Below are positions 1 through 8,696 of a stretch of DNA of 64,000 bases, piece by piece. The number at the start of each line of letters is the position of its first letter. Within the stretch, counting starts at the first letter, position 1. The notes under the pieces were generated by a model. That model was not told the DNA's origin. It worked only from the letters and a program-made list of their open reading frames with translations, and searched no databases. The stretch covers positions 115,134 to 179,133 of the forward strand of contig NZ_CAKZLP010000024.1 in NCBI RefSeq assembly GCF_937127095.1, in the 5' to 3' direction. A program made the translations under genes and the position numbers. This DNA is from an uncultured Amphritea sp. (GTDB lineage Bacteria > Pseudomonadota > Gammaproteobacteria > Pseudomonadales > Balneatricaceae).

Positions 1-300
1 AGTGGCCCGGCGTATTATTTTCTGATGATGGAAGCGATGGTGACCGCAGGAGAAAAGCTGGGGCTGAGCCGCGAAGTCGCACAGCAACTGACCATTCAGA
101 CCGCTCTGGGCGCGGCAGAGATGGCCAGCCAGAGCGATGTAGAACCGGCAGAACTGCGCCGCCGTGTGACTTCACCTAAAGGCACGACAGAACGGGCAAT
201 ACTCACCTTTATTGATCAGGGATTGCCAGAGATTATCGCTAACGGCATGCAGGCCTGCTATGACCGCTCTGCCGCCCTGGGAGAGGAACTGGGCAAATAA
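1..300 (+). CDS. proC: Pyrroline-5-carboxylate reductase, C-terminal part (cut by window edge)
   Basis: The frame is open from base 1, and only the last 99 residues are present of a protein usually about 270 long. The product reduces 1-pyrroline-5-carboxylate to proline with NAD(P)H in the cytosol. The visible part is the C-terminal helical dimerization domain: it opens with SGPAYYF and carries the conserved RRRVTSPKGTTE segment that lines the substrate site. The N-terminal Rossmann domain lies outside the window. Placement directly upstream of yggT/yggU is the usual gammaproteobacterial order. Identification is firm; the start cannot be given. Confidence 0.93.
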   Translation, partial: SGPAYYFLMMEAMVTAGEKLGLSREVAQQLTIQTALGAAEMASQSDVEPAELRRRVTSPKGTTERAILTFIDQGLPEIIANGMQACYDRSAALGEELGK

Positions 301-315
301 GCAAATGATATAAAA

Positions 316-352
316 AGCCTTTCTTCGGTTCATAGTGACCGGGAAAGGCTCT
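316..352 (+). terminator. Weak hairpin after proC
   Basis: AGCCTTTC at the left pairs with GAAAGGCT at the right, giving an 8-bp stem with a long loop just after the proC stop codon. No U-run follows, so this may be a 3'-end stabiliser or a weak terminator. Two TATAAT-like hexamers (379-384, 404-409) lie between it and yggT and may serve a yggT promoter, but neither has a convincing -35 box. Confidence 0.3.
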
Positions 353-470
353 ATACTCTGGTCTTAAAAGCTCGACTTTATAATCGGGTCTGCATTCTGG
401 CGCTATAATTCAGAGTCTGAGCCAGACACAGAACCAACACCAATCAGACATCTGCACAGGAACAGAGACA

Positions 471-1028
471 ATGGGACAGGATCCTCTCAGTTCAATCATT
501 CAGCTGTTCGGCCAGCTTTATGTATTTATTATCGTGCTGCGATTTTTGTTACAGATCGCTAAGGCCGATTACTACAATCCGATCTGTCAGGCAGTGGTTA
601 AGATTACCGCAATGCCGCTGGCGCCATTACAACGTATTCTTCCGCGCCCCGCCAATATCGATCTTTCACCGCTGCTGCTGGCATTTCTGGTCAACATAGC
701 GATCTGGGCGTTTATCCTGCTGCTCAAAGGTCAGGGGATTGGTGCAAACCTGACTGCCATACTGGTGCTATCAGGTGTCGGGGTGCTGAATACGATTCTG
801 GATATCTATTTTTATGCGGTGATCGGTTCCGTCATTATCAGCTGGGTTGCCCCCGGCAGTTACCACCCCGGACCACAACTGATTACCCAGCTGACTGAGC
901 CTGTATTTGGCCTGGCACGCAGAGTGATCCCCTCTTTGGGAGGGCTGGACCTGTCACCTATTCTGATATTCTTCGTCATCCAGATCGCACGCTCCCAGCT
1001 AGGCAACTTAACCCAATTCCTGCTCTGA
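471..1028 (+). CDS. yggT: YggT family inner-membrane protein
   Basis: This is a 185-residue integral membrane protein made of two YGGT repeats (about residues 5-90 and 95-180). Each repeat has hydrophobic helices around a conserved short motif ([11 protein letters not shown] in the first, [11 protein letters not shown] in the second). E. coli YggT is of similar length. The family is linked by neighbourhood and osmotic phenotypes to membrane or ion homeostasis, but its biochemical role is not settled. An AGGA lies 9 bases before the ATG. The gene sits between proC and yggU, as in many gammaproteobacteria, and is probably co-transcribed with yggU, which starts a few bases after its stop. Confidence 0.92.
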   Translation: MGQDPLSSIIQLFGQLYVFIIVLRFLLQIAKADYYNPICQAVVKITAMPLAPLQRILPRPANIDLSPLLLAFLVNIAIWAFILLLKGQGIGANLTAILVLSGVGVLNTILDIYFYAVIGSVIISWVAPGSYHPGPQLITQLTEPVFGLARRVIPSLGGLDLSPILIFFVIQIARSQLGNLTQFLL

Positions 1029-1036
1029 GACCGGTG

Positions 1037-1330
1037 ATGGCTGAATTTTATAGCTGGCAAGGCGACAGTCTGATCATCAGCTGTCGTTTGCAACCTAAGG
1101 CGAGCAATGACGCGATTGTCGGGCTGCATGATGACAGTGTTAAAATTCGCATTACGGCACCACCAATAGAGGGCAAAGCCAATGCCCATCTGGTAAAATT
1201 TCTGGCAAAACAGTTTGGCGTGGCAAAAAGTTCGGTCACTATTCTCAGTGGCGAGCTGGGCCGACAGAAACGGGTCAGGATTGATGACCCGAAAAAAATT
1301 CCTGAACCATTAACGATTGAGCATAACTAA
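1037..1330 (+). CDS. yggU: DUF167 / UPF0235 protein YggU
   Basis: This is a small soluble protein of 97 residues with the UPF0235 core: LQPKASND, then [22 protein letters not shown], then the SG(E)LGRQKRVRI strand near the end. Structures of family members show a compact alpha/beta fold; no activity is established. The gene starts 8 bases after the yggT stop. A GTG at 1034 immediately precedes the chosen ATG and is an equally possible start, adding one residue. No good ribosome site distinguishes them, so translational coupling to yggT is likely. Confidence 0.88.
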   Translation: MAEFYSWQGDSLIISCRLQPKASNDAIVGLHDDSVKIRITAPPIEGKANAHLVKFLAKQFGVAKSSVTILSGELGRQKRVRIDDPKKIPEPLTIEHN

Positions 1331-1360
1331 CGTGATACTGAGATCTCTGCATAATTACCG

Positions 1361-1424
1361 CCCGGCAGGCTATCTGATTCTTGATAGTCAGTCCTTGCTG
1401 TACGAAATGTGAAGCTCGACCGGG
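1361..1424 (+). other. Candidate structured leader upstream of metX
   Basis: In the gap before metX, CCCGG (1361-1365) can pair with CCGGG (1420-1424). Within it, CTATC (1370-1374) and GATAG (1383-1387) form a second hairpin. The layout could be an RNA leader, but I cannot match it to a named S-adenosylmethionine riboswitch core. It is recorded as predicted structure only. Confidence 0.2.
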
Positions 1425-1471
1425 TAGATCAGTAGCACCTTATTTCGAGTTATCAGCGTTAAGTGAGAATT

Positions 1472-2638
1472 ATGCCTCAATCATTTCCTCAAGATTCTGT
1501 CGGTATCGTCACCCCACAGACAATCTGTTTTGACCAACCACTACCACTAGCCTGTGGCCGTCAGCTCGATAATTACGAGCTGGTGATAGAAACCTATGGC
1601 ACACTGAATGCCGATGCGTCCAACGCCATTCTGGTATGCCATGCGCTATCCGGCAACCATCATCTTGCCGGCTATCATAGCGAAGCAGAGAGCAAACCTG
1701 GCTGGTGGGATTCTGCTATTGGCCCGGGCAAGCCGATCGATACTAATATCTTTTTTGTTATCGGTCTGAATAATCTGGGGGGCTGTCACGGCTCCACCGG
1801 CCCTCAGAGTATTAACCCGGAAACCGGCAAGCCCTTTGGCCCGGACTTTCCCATCATGACCGTACCGGACTGGGTTGAAAGTCAGGCCCGCCTGGCAGAC
1901 CACTTTGGCATCCAGCAATGGGCCGCAGTCGTCGGTGGCAGCCTGGGAGGGATGCAGGCGCTGCAATGGGCGATCAACTATCCGCAACGCATCCGCCACT
2001 GTCTGATTATCGCGGCAGCACCGAAACTCAGTGCCCAGAATATTGCCTTTAATGAGGTTGCCCGACAGGCGATCACCCGCGATCCGGACTTTAACAATGG
2101 CCACTTCTACGAGAATGGCAACGTGCCCAAAACCGGCCTGATGCTGGCCCGGATGCTCGGCCATATTACCTACCTGTCCGATGATGGCATGCGGGAGAAG
2201 TTCGGCCGGGAACTGAAAGAAGGCAAAATCAGTTACGATTTCAACCCGCAGTTTGAGGTTGAGTCCTACCTGCGCTACCAGGGCGAGCGCTTTTCCACCG
2301 CCTTCGACGCCAACACCTACCTGCTGATGACCAAAGCGCTGGATTATTTTGACCCGGCAGCTGATTACGGTCATAACCTGGCGGACGCGGTTCGCAATAC
2401 CCGGTGCAAGTTTATGGTGATCTCCTTTACCTCCGACTGGCGTTTCTCCCCGGAACGCTCCCGGGAGATTGTCGATGCCTTGGTGACCGCTGAAAAGCAG
2501 GTCAGTTATGCCGAAGTTGATTCTGACCACGGCCATGATGCGTTCCTGATCCCTAACCCGAGATATATGGATATCTATTCAGCCTATATGAAGCAGGTCG
2601 CCAACGACATTCCCGTCACCGGTAAGGAGAACAACTGA
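1472..2638 (+). CDS. metX: Homoserine O-acyltransferase (MetX family)
   Basis: MetX activates homoserine by transferring an acyl group (acetyl or succinyl) from CoA, the first committed step of methionine synthesis. The 388-residue protein is an alpha/beta hydrolase. It shows the nucleophile elbow GGSLGGMQA with Ser157, Asp322 in TSDWRFSP and His355 in DHGHDAF, the expected catalytic triad. ATG at 1472 is preferred over an upstream GTG at 1463 because the family N-terminus fits. The stop overlaps the metW start (TGATG), and metX-metW pairing is typical of proteobacteria. Several proteobacterial MetX proteins use succinyl-CoA despite the historical acetyltransferase name, so donor specificity is left open. 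Confidence 0.95.
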   Translation: MPQSFPQDSVGIVTPQTICFDQPLPLACGRQLDNYELVIETYGTLNADASNAILVCHALSGNHHLAGYHSEAESKPGWWDSAIGPGKPIDTNIFFVIGLNNLGGCHGSTGPQSINPETGKPFGPDFPIMTVPDWVESQARLADHFGIQQWAAVVGGSLGGMQALQWAINYPQRIRHCLIIAAAPKLSAQNIAFNEVARQAITRDPDFNNGHFYENGNVPKTGLMLARMLGHITYLSDDGMREKFGRELKEGKISYDFNPQFEVESYLRYQGERFSTAFDANTYLLMTKALDYFDPAADYGHNLADAVRNTRCKFMVISFTSDWRFSPERSREIVDALVTAEKQVSYAEVDSDHGHDAFLIPNPRYMDIYSAYMKQVANDIPVTGKENN

Positions 2639-3228
2639 TGCGAGCGGATCTGGACATTATTCAGGAATGGATAACCCCCGGCAGTAAAGTACTCGATCTT
2701 GGCTGCGGTAATGGTGAACTACTGGCTTTTCTGCAACAGCAGAAAAAAATTACCGGTTACGGCGTAGAGCTGGATCATGACAACATCACCGCCTGTATCG
2801 GGAAAGGTGTTAACGTCATTGAAAAGAATATCGACGAGGGGCTTGCCAGTATTGATGACAGCAGTTTCGATACCGTAATCATGACTCAGGCGCTACAGGT
2901 AATGTACCGTCCGGATCAGATTGTCGATGAGATGCTGCGCATCGGTAAGGAGTGTATCGTCACCTTCCCTAACTTCGGCCACTGGCGTGCCCGGGGCTAT
3001 CTGGCATTTCGGGGAAAAATGCCGGTATCGAAGTTCCTGCCCTATACTTGGTACAACACACCTAACATCCATTTTTGTACCTTCAAGGATTTTGAGCAGC
3101 TCTGCGTCGAGCGCAATATTCATATCCTTGATCGCACCGTCGTGGACAATGAACATAAACATCACTGGTCGATCCGGTTATGGCCCAATATGCTGGGCGA
3201 AATCGCAATCTACCGCATCACCCGATAG
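2638..3228 (+). CDS. metW: Methionine biosynthesis protein MetW
   Basis: MetW is a small class I methyltransferase-fold protein (196 residues) that accompanies MetX and is thought to support or modulate homoserine acylation. Its own methyl acceptor is unknown. Motif I, VLDLGCGNGEL, lies at about residues 18-29 and would hold S-adenosylmethionine. The conserved MetW segments TFPNFGHWRARGYL and TWYNTPNIHFCT follow in the middle. The start codon overlaps the metX stop, so the two proteins are made from one message with translational coupling. Confidence 0.94.
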   Translation: MRADLDIIQEWITPGSKVLDLGCGNGELLAFLQQQKKITGYGVELDHDNITACIGKGVNVIEKNIDEGLASIDDSSFDTVIMTQALQVMYRPDQIVDEMLRIGKECIVTFPNFGHWRARGYLAFRGKMPVSKFLPYTWYNTPNIHFCTFKDFEQLCVERNIHILDRTVVDNEHKHHWSIRLWPNMLGEIAIYRITR

Positions 3229-3239
3229 GGAGAAAAAGT

Positions 3240-3722
3240 ATGAAAATGCCAACCTGGCACACTGGACTTATTAAACAAGCAATGGCAGCGCTGGTGATTA
3301 TCGCGGGGCTGCTAAGCGCTACCGTCAGTACCTCGGCAAGCGCAGAGCAGATGGTTGCTCATGGCGATTATATGATTCACTACAACGCCTTCAATAGCAG
3401 TTTTATCCAGCCGGATGTTGCCGCGTCCTATGGCATCCAGCGGGGAAAAACCAAAGGGCTTATCAATATCTCGGTACTGCAGAAACAGGCCGATGGCAGC
3501 ACTCAACCGGTCTCGGCGATAGTCTCAGGTGATGTCACCAACCTGATCTCGCAGAAGCAGACTATGAGTTTTCAGAAGATCGAAGAAACCGGAGCGCTTT
3601 ACTATATTGGCGACTTTGGTTTTACCGATGATCAGGTGCTGCGTTTCAATCTGCAGGTTCAGCCAGATCCGAATCAGCCTGCCTATACCATCACATTTGA
3701 GCAGCGTTTTTATATCGACTAA
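3240..3722 (+). CDS. DUF4426 periplasmic protein
   Basis: This is a 160-residue protein with a clear signal peptide: two early lysines, a hydrophobic stretch ALVIIAGLLSATV and a predicted cut after SASA at about residue 32-35. The mature part is beta-rich, with HYNAFNSSFIQPDVA, YGIQRGKTKGLINISVL and a C-terminal YTITFEQRFY, which is the DUF4426 pattern. Function is unknown. It lies between metW and rdgB on the same strand, a placement shared with Pseudomonas-like genomes. The start at 3240 follows GGGAGA by 7 bases; an upstream in-frame start inside metW is rejected because it would bury the signal peptide. Confidence 0.82.
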   Translation: MKMPTWHTGLIKQAMAALVIIAGLLSATVSTSASAEQMVAHGDYMIHYNAFNSSFIQPDVAASYGIQRGKTKGLINISVLQKQADGSTQPVSAIVSGDVTNLISQKQTMSFQKIEETGALYYIGDFGFTDDQVLRFNLQVQPDPNQPAYTITFEQRFYID

Positions 3723-3756
3723 TGGGTCAATAACCCTCTGAAGACAAGGTTTCGCT

Positions 3757-4356
3757 ATGACCCGTCAAATCGTGCTGGCCAGTGGCAACAAAGGTAAGCT
3801 GAAAGAGTTTAATCAGGTATTGGGAGAGCTGGGGGTAGAGGTCGTGCCCCAATCTCATTTCAGTGTGCCGGATGCGGATGAAACCGGCCTGAGTTTTGTT
3901 GAAAATGCGATTCTCAAAGCGCGGCATGCCTGCCAGCTGACCGGTTTACCGGCACTGGCAGACGACTCCGGACTGGAAGTAGACGCACTCAACGGTGCAC
4001 CTGGTATCTATTCTGCCCGTTTTGCCGGACCGGGTGCCAGCGATGCGGATAACAACCACAAGCTGCTGCAGTTACTCGAAGGCACCTCGCCGGAACAACG
4101 CAGTGCCCGGTTTCGCTGTGTACTGGTGTTTATGCGTCATGCAGAAGACCCGACGCCGCTCATCTGCCAGGGCAGCTGGGAGGGGCATATCCTGCCACTG
4201 CCTCAGGGTGAAAACGGTTTTGGCTATGACCCTCTGTTTTTAGTGCCCGGGCTTGATATCGCGTCAGCTCAGCTACCGCCAGAGCAGAAAAATAAGATCA
4301 GCCACCGGGGACTGGCGGTACAACAACTGATCCAGCAGATCCCGGCCTACCTTTAA
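3757..4356 (+). CDS. rdgB: dITP/XTP pyrophosphatase (RdgB/HAM1)
   Basis: RdgB hydrolyses non-canonical purine triphosphates (dITP, XTP, ITP) to monophosphates and pyrophosphate, keeping deaminated bases out of DNA and RNA. At 199 residues it has the usual length. Visible hallmarks are the N-terminal VLASGNKGKLKEF, SFVENAILKARHA with the catalytic Glu, ALADDSGLEVDAL with the metal-binding Asp pair, PGIYSARFAG, and FGYDPLF near residue 153. It follows the DUF4426 gene and is followed one base later by hemW, so the operon continues. Confidence 0.96.
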   Translation: MTRQIVLASGNKGKLKEFNQVLGELGVEVVPQSHFSVPDADETGLSFVENAILKARHACQLTGLPALADDSGLEVDALNGAPGIYSARFAGPGASDADNNHKLLQLLEGTSPEQRSARFRCVLVFMRHAEDPTPLICQGSWEGHILPLPQGENGFGYDPLFLVPGLDIASAQLPPEQKNKISHRGLAVQQLIQQIPAYL

Positions 4357-4357
4357 C

Positions 4358-5500
4358 ATGCTCAGTCTGCCGCCACTATCGCTCTATATCCATATCCCCT
4401 GGTGCGTGCGTAAGTGTCCCTACTGCGACTTTAACTCCCATGCCGTCAAAGACGAGATCCCGCAACAGCGTTATATCGATGCCCTGATGCGGGATCTGGA
4501 GCAGGAACTACCGGGCGTACAGGGACGGGAGATCGAAACAATCTTTATCGGCGGCGGCACACCCAGTCTGTTTGATGCCCCGGGAATTCAGCAGATACTC
4601 AGCGGCATAGCCGCACGCACGCCCCTGGCGGCCAATGCCGAGATCACCATGGAAGCCAACCCCGGCACCTTCGAACAGGTGCGTTTTGCCGGCTTCAGGC
4701 AAGCGGGTGTAAACCGTTTATCAATTGGTATACAGAGCTTTGACAGTGCCCGATTACAGCAACTGGGGCGGATTCATAACCGTAATGACGCCCTGCATGC
4801 CGCCGGTAAGGCCCGGGAGATCGGCTTCGATAACTTCAATCTCGATCTGATGCACGGATTGCCGCAACAGACACCGGAGATGGCCCTGGCCGATCTGCAG
4901 CAGGCCATTGAACTCCAGCCCACTCACCTATCCTGGTATCAGTTGACCATCGAGCCCAACACCGAGTTTTTCAGCAAGCCACCGGAGCTACCAGAAGATG
5001 AAGCGTTGTGGGCGATCCAGGAACAGGGCCAGGCACTGTTAGCAAGCCACGGCTACCAGCAGTATGAGATCTCCGCTTATAGTCAGTCCGGCCGCCAGTC
5101 GCGACATAATCTTAACTACTGGCAGTTTGGCGATTATATAGGCATTGGTGCCGGTGCCCATGGAAAGATCAGCTGGCCAGAGCAAAACCGGATTACCCGC
5201 CGCTGGAAACAGCGTCAGCCGAAAGCCTATATGGACGCCCTCAACCCAATTTCCGGCGAACAGGATCTCAGTCTGCAAGAGCGCCCGTTTGAGTTTATGA
5301 TGAATGCGCTGCGCCTGAATAATGGCGTCAATGCCGAGCTGTTCAGCCAGCGTACCGGACTGTCACTGGAATCGATCACTCCGATGGTTGAAACCTGCCG
5401 CACACGGGGGCTGATGGAAACAGACTCTGAAATTCTCGCTCCTACCGCCCATGGACGGCTGTTTCTCAACGACCTGCTGGAACAGTTTCTCGACGAATAA
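4358..5500 (+). CDS. hemW: Heme chaperone HemW (radical SAM, HemN-like)
   Basis: HemW is a radical SAM protein that binds heme and delivers it to target proteins; it was formerly annotated as a coproporphyrinogen III oxidase. The cluster motif CVRKCPYC (Cys16, Cys20, Cys23) sits at the N-terminus, followed by GGGTPSL and the SAM-site segments EANPGT and RLSIGIQSF. RHNLNYW with GIGAGAHG in the second half is the HNxxYW signature used to separate HemW from true HemN. The length of 380 matches the family. Pairing with rdgB one base apart is the normal gammaproteobacterial arrangement. Confidence 0.95.
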   Translation: MLSLPPLSLYIHIPWCVRKCPYCDFNSHAVKDEIPQQRYIDALMRDLEQELPGVQGREIETIFIGGGTPSLFDAPGIQQILSGIAARTPLAANAEITMEANPGTFEQVRFAGFRQAGVNRLSIGIQSFDSARLQQLGRIHNRNDALHAAGKAREIGFDNFNLDLMHGLPQQTPEMALADLQQAIELQPTHLSWYQLTIEPNTEFFSKPPELPEDEALWAIQEQGQALLASHGYQQYEISAYSQSGRQSRHNLNYWQFGDYIGIGAGAHGKISWPEQNRITRRWKQRQPKAYMDALNPISGEQDLSLQERPFEFMMNALRLNNGVNAELFSQRTGLSLESITPMVETCRTRGLMETDSEILAPTAHGRLFLNDLLEQFLDE

Positions 5501-5624
5501 GTTTTTTAGCCCTGGCCCCCTGAACCATTCAGCGCAACAATCGGGTAGCCCTGACAGAAAAGATCGCCGACACTAAACAGATAGCGTCTACATGGAACAA
5601 TGTGGCTTAACCGGGGAACCACTT

Positions 5625-6476
5625 ATGTCTGACCAATCCACTCAGCAGTATACAACCGTTGCCGCAGCGATCCGCTACATCCGCAATCACGCCCAAAACC
5701 AACCGGAACTGGCTGAGATTGCCGCCGCGGTGCAGCTGAGCGAATACCACCTGCAACGGCTGTTCAGTGCCTGGGCAGGAATATCGCCGAAACGATTCCT
5801 CCAGTATCTCACCAAAGAGCATGCCCTTAACGCCCTGAAAGCATCCTCCGATAGTCTGACAGCCGCATACGATGCTGGCCTCTCCGGTGGCGGCCGTCTG
5901 CATGATCTGATGATCAGCTGTGAAGCGATGACACCTGGTGAGATCAAAGCCGCAGGCTCCGGGGTAGAGCTGCATTATGGCCTGGCCCCCTCCCCCTTTG
6001 GTCTGGTGCTGGCAGGCTGGACCCGCCGCGGCCTCTGCTACCTGGCTTTTCTCGATGAAGACCTGACTGAGCGCAGCGCAGAACTGTTGCAGCAGTGGCC
6101 CAATGCAACCGTGATTGCCGATGACGCGGGTGCGTTAGCCCTGTTGGAAAAGATATTCCCAAGCACGCCGCAACCGGGCAAACTACACCTGTTACTGCGG
6201 GGTACTAACTTTCAGATTAAGGTATGGGAAGCATTGCTGGATACCCGACCGGGACAGCTGTGCTCATACTCTCAACTCGCGGCGGCCACCGGCTCACCAA
6301 AAGCACAGCGGGCCATTGGCAGTGCCGTGGCAGCCAACATCATTGGTTACCTGATCCCCTGTCACCGGGTGATCCGCGAAAGTGGCGAAAGCGGCAACTA
6401 CCGCTGGTCGCCGGAGAGAAAACTGGCGATTCATAGCTGGGAATATGCACATGCAACTCAACAACCTGACCCTTGA
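5625..6476 (+). CDS. Ada-type methylated-DNA-cysteine S-methyltransferase with AraC N-terminal domain
   Basis: This is a 283-residue fusion of an AraC helix-turn-helix domain (residues about 10-100; IAAAVQLSEYHLQRLFSAW, then ISPKRFLQYL) and an O6-alkylguanine-DNA methyltransferase domain (about 190-283). The methyltransferase domain ends in PCHRVIR with acceptor Cys246 and GNYRWSPERK. It repairs O6-methylguanine by irreversible transfer to that cysteine. Compared with E. coli Ada it lacks the N-terminal zinc/phosphotriester domain that senses methylation, so self-activation through Cys38 is not expected. Start 5625 fits the fold better than an upstream ATG at 5592. The 3' end overlaps the next AraC gene. 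Confidence 0.85.
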   Translation: MSDQSTQQYTTVAAAIRYIRNHAQNQPELAEIAAAVQLSEYHLQRLFSAWAGISPKRFLQYLTKEHALNALKASSDSLTAAYDAGLSGGGRLHDLMISCEAMTPGEIKAAGSGVELHYGLAPSPFGLVLAGWTRRGLCYLAFLDEDLTERSAELLQQWPNATVIADDAGALALLEKIFPSTPQPGKLHLLLRGTNFQIKVWEALLDTRPGQLCSYSQLAAATGSPKAQRAIGSAVAANIIGYLIPCHRVIRESGESGNYRWSPERKLAIHSWEYAHATQQPDP

Positions 6477-7179
6477 TCTGCGCAGCTATAGCGCTGAGAC
6501 CGATAACCACCAGCATGATTACCATCAGTTGGTCTTACCGGTCAGCGGTCAGTTGGATATCTCTGTGGGTAAGCAGGCCGGGCTGGTCGACTCTCATCAG
6601 GCTGCCATCATCAGTGCAGGGCAGGAACATGGTTTTTCAGGCTCTGAGGATAACTGTTTTGTGGTGGCGGATATCCCCTATCAGCTCGCCCCGGAATTTG
6701 AACAACTACCCGCCTTTATCCAGCTAAGCCCGGCACTCAATCAGTATGTGCGCTTTCTGCACCAGCAACTACAGCAGTACAACTCAGTCAGTACTCAGCG
6801 GCAGATGCTGTTACTGTTAATTCAGTTACTACAGGAGCAGTGCGGTAAAAAGCTAAAACTGGATCGTCGTATCGCCACCGCACAGAATTATCTCGATCAT
6901 CATTTCAACACAGAGATCAGCATCGGTCAGCTGGCACAGGTTGCCAGTCTGAGTCCCCGCCAGCTGAGTGAGCTGTTTCGTCAACAACTGGGGATGACAC
7001 CGCTGCAATATCTGATCGAAAAGCGCATGCAGCATGCATGGCAGCTGTTAGAGCAGCAAAACCTCACGGTGCAGCAGGTCGCTGATGCCGTCGGCTATAG
7101 CAGCCTGGCCGCGTTTAGCGACCGTTTTCGCAAACATTTCGCGATTCCTCCCAGTTATTTCCGCCGCTGCGGCAAATAG
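6445..7179 (+). CDS. AraC family transcriptional regulator
   Basis: This is a 244-residue regulator with an N-terminal cupin-like sensing domain (HQHDYHQLVLPVSG near residue 20, a typical AraC_binding beta-barrel strand). Two helix-turn-helix motifs follow in the last 100 residues: ISIGQLAQVASLSPRQLSELF and TVQQVADAVGYSSLAAFSDRF. The ligand is unknown. It starts inside the 3' end of the ada-like gene (32-base overlap), so it is probably co-transcribed. It lies just upstream of a metabolite exporter on the same strand, which is the most likely target by position. ATG 6451 is an alternative start two codons later. Confidence 0.85.
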   Translation: MHMQLNNLTLDLRSYSAETDNHQHDYHQLVLPVSGQLDISVGKQAGLVDSHQAAIISAGQEHGFSGSEDNCFVVADIPYQLAPEFEQLPAFIQLSPALNQYVRFLHQQLQQYNSVSTQRQMLLLLIQLLQEQCGKKLKLDRRIATAQNYLDHHFNTEISIGQLAQVASLSPRQLSELFRQQLGMTPLQYLIEKRMQHAWQLLEQQNLTVQQVADAVGYSSLAAFSDRFRKHFAIPPSYFRRCGK

Positions 7180-7266
7180 TTTCGCCTGAATGGTGAAGAA
7201 CCCGATGGCCCGTGGCGCTATGCTGCTGTGACTATTTGCTGAGACTTTTTGCTGAGAGATTTAAAA

Positions 7267-8154
7267 ATGCTAACCGAAACACTCCGGGCCACCCTGATCG
7301 GCGCTGTCTCCATACTGCTATGGGGCACGCTTGCCCTGCTGACCCGCCTGACCGAAGGGAGAATTCCGCCGTTTCAGATGATGGCGATGACCTTCGCTCT
7401 GGCCTTTCTGCTGATGTCCCTGAACTGGTGGCGCCAGGGAAACCTGGGATTGCGTCACCTGCGGCAACCTAAACTGGCCTGGCTGTTGGGGGTTGGCGGT
7501 TATTTTGGTTATCACTTCTGTTATTTCCTGGCGATGACCAAAGCCCCGGCGGTCAGCGTCAGTCTGATCGCCTATCTGTGGCCGTTGCTGATCGTTCTGT
7601 TTGCCAGCCTGCTACCCGGCGAAAGCCTGCTAAAGCGTCACCTGTTCGGCGCGCTGATTGCGCTCTATGGTTGTTGGTTGCTGATTGGGCAGGGAAGCGA
7701 CGGTTTCAACCCGGACTATCTCAGTGGTTATCTGCTGGCGCTGACCTGCGCCTTTATCTGGTCTGGTTATTCAGTGCTGAGTCGACTGGTAAAACAGGTT
7801 TCCACCGATGCGGCGGGATGGTTTTGTGGGGCGACGGCGGTACTGGCTTTACTGTGTCACGGGCTGTGGGAAACCACCGTGTGGCCCGACTCCACCGCGC
7901 AGTGGATCGGCGTACTGGGTTTAGGCATCGGCCCGGTGGGCATCGCCTTCTTTACCTGGGATTATGGCGTTAAACATGGCAACCTGCAGTTGCTCGGTGT
8001 GCTGGCGTATTCAGCGCCGCTGATCTCAGCGCTGCTGCTGGTGATGGCTGGTCTTGCGCCGGCGGATCTCACCCTGCTGCTGGCCTGTCTGGCGATTGTC
8101 TCCGGCTCACTGATTGCCGGTTATCGGCGGGCCCAACGACTAACCGAGGGTTAG
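7267..8154 (+). CDS. EamA/DMT family transporter, YddG-like
   Basis: This is a 295-residue polytopic inner-membrane protein with about ten hydrophobic helices in two EamA repeats. Features include SILLWGTLALLTRLTEG in helix 1, VGGYFGYHFCYFLAMTKAPAVSVSLIAYLWPLLIVL in the first repeat and AFFTWDYGVKHGNLQLLGVLAYSAPLIS in the second. This pattern resembles YddG, an exporter of aromatic amino acids, but substrate cannot be read from sequence. ATG 7267 places helix 1 correctly; a TTG further upstream is rejected. Being downstream of an AraC regulator, it may belong to an efflux response. Confidence 0.83.
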   Translation: MLTETLRATLIGAVSILLWGTLALLTRLTEGRIPPFQMMAMTFALAFLLMSLNWWRQGNLGLRHLRQPKLAWLLGVGGYFGYHFCYFLAMTKAPAVSVSLIAYLWPLLIVLFASLLPGESLLKRHLFGALIALYGCWLLIGQGSDGFNPDYLSGYLLALTCAFIWSGYSVLSRLVKQVSTDAAGWFCGATAVLALLCHGLWETTVWPDSTAQWIGVLGLGIGPVGIAFFTWDYGVKHGNLQLLGVLAYSAPLISALLLVMAGLAPADLTLLLACLAIVSGSLIAGYRRAQRLTEG

Positions 8155-8688
8155 TCAGTGCGCCTGTATCGGTTTCAGTGGCACACCGGCACTATCTGCC
8201 GGTTTATCCTGAATCCATTCAGCCGCCACCATCACCCGCTGCAACATATGCTCAAAGGAGTAGCGTTGCCCCGGCGGCAGTGTCAGGGTCATCCCCTCTC
8301 CTTCCGTCGGCAGCATGATAAACCGGACAAGCTTATCGACGGTTTTAATATCAATGCGCTGCACCAGAATACCCTCCTCACCGAGAGGGTAATGGTTAGC
8401 ATCCGACTGGAACGGGGTGGAGAAATCAGCCTGCTCAACAGCACCATGCTTTTCGATATCCCCCAAACTCTGCAACTGTTCCGGTTGCAGATGGCTGGCA
8501 CTGTTTTCAGTAGGAAACGTATGCTCGTTGAACAGTTTGTAAACCCGCAGTGCTAATCTGCGGGTCCACCAGGCGCGGTACTCTTTACCCTGTTCATATG
8601 CCCGGATAAGAATACGATCCTCGACGGAGTTGTAGCTCAGGTTTATCTGATTCTGCGGTAACGGATTAGGAGGGGTTTGCTCTGCCAT
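8155..8688 (-). CDS. Conserved hypothetical protein, yigB-linked
   Basis: This is a 177-residue soluble protein that I do not recognise by function. The N-terminus reads INLSYNSVEDRILIRAYEQ followed by a Trp/Arg-rich helix (EYRAWWTRRLALRVYKLF). The rest is mixed alpha/beta, with VQRIDIKTVDKLVRFIML and TLPPGQRYSFEHMLQRVM near the end. No signal peptide or membrane segment is visible. It starts 8 bases after the yigB stop on the same strand, so it is the last gene of the lysA-dapF-xerC-yigB operon, and it ends immediately against the convergent exporter gene. Confidence 0.72.
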   Translation of the reverse strand: MAEQTPPNPLPQNQINLSYNSVEDRILIRAYEQGKEYRAWWTRRLALRVYKLFNEHTFPTENSASHLQPEQLQSLGDIEKHGAVEQADFSTPFQSDANHYPLGEEGILVQRIDIKTVDKLVRFIMLPTEGEGMTLTLPPGQRYSFEHMLQRVMVAAEWIQDKPADSAGVPLKPIQAH

Positions 8689-8696
8689 TATGATTC

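Noticed and set aside
1331..1471. SAM riboswitch before metX
   Set aside because: No recognisable SAM-I, SAM-II or SAH core; only generic stems are seen, so it is reported as a weak structural candidate instead.
1646..2536. 296-codon open frame on the minus strand
   Set aside because: It lies entirely antisense to metX, whose product has a complete catalytic triad. The frame is a shadow of metX codon bias.
4358..5500. Oxygen-independent coproporphyrinogen oxidase HemN
   Set aside because: The HNxxYW motif and length point to HemW.
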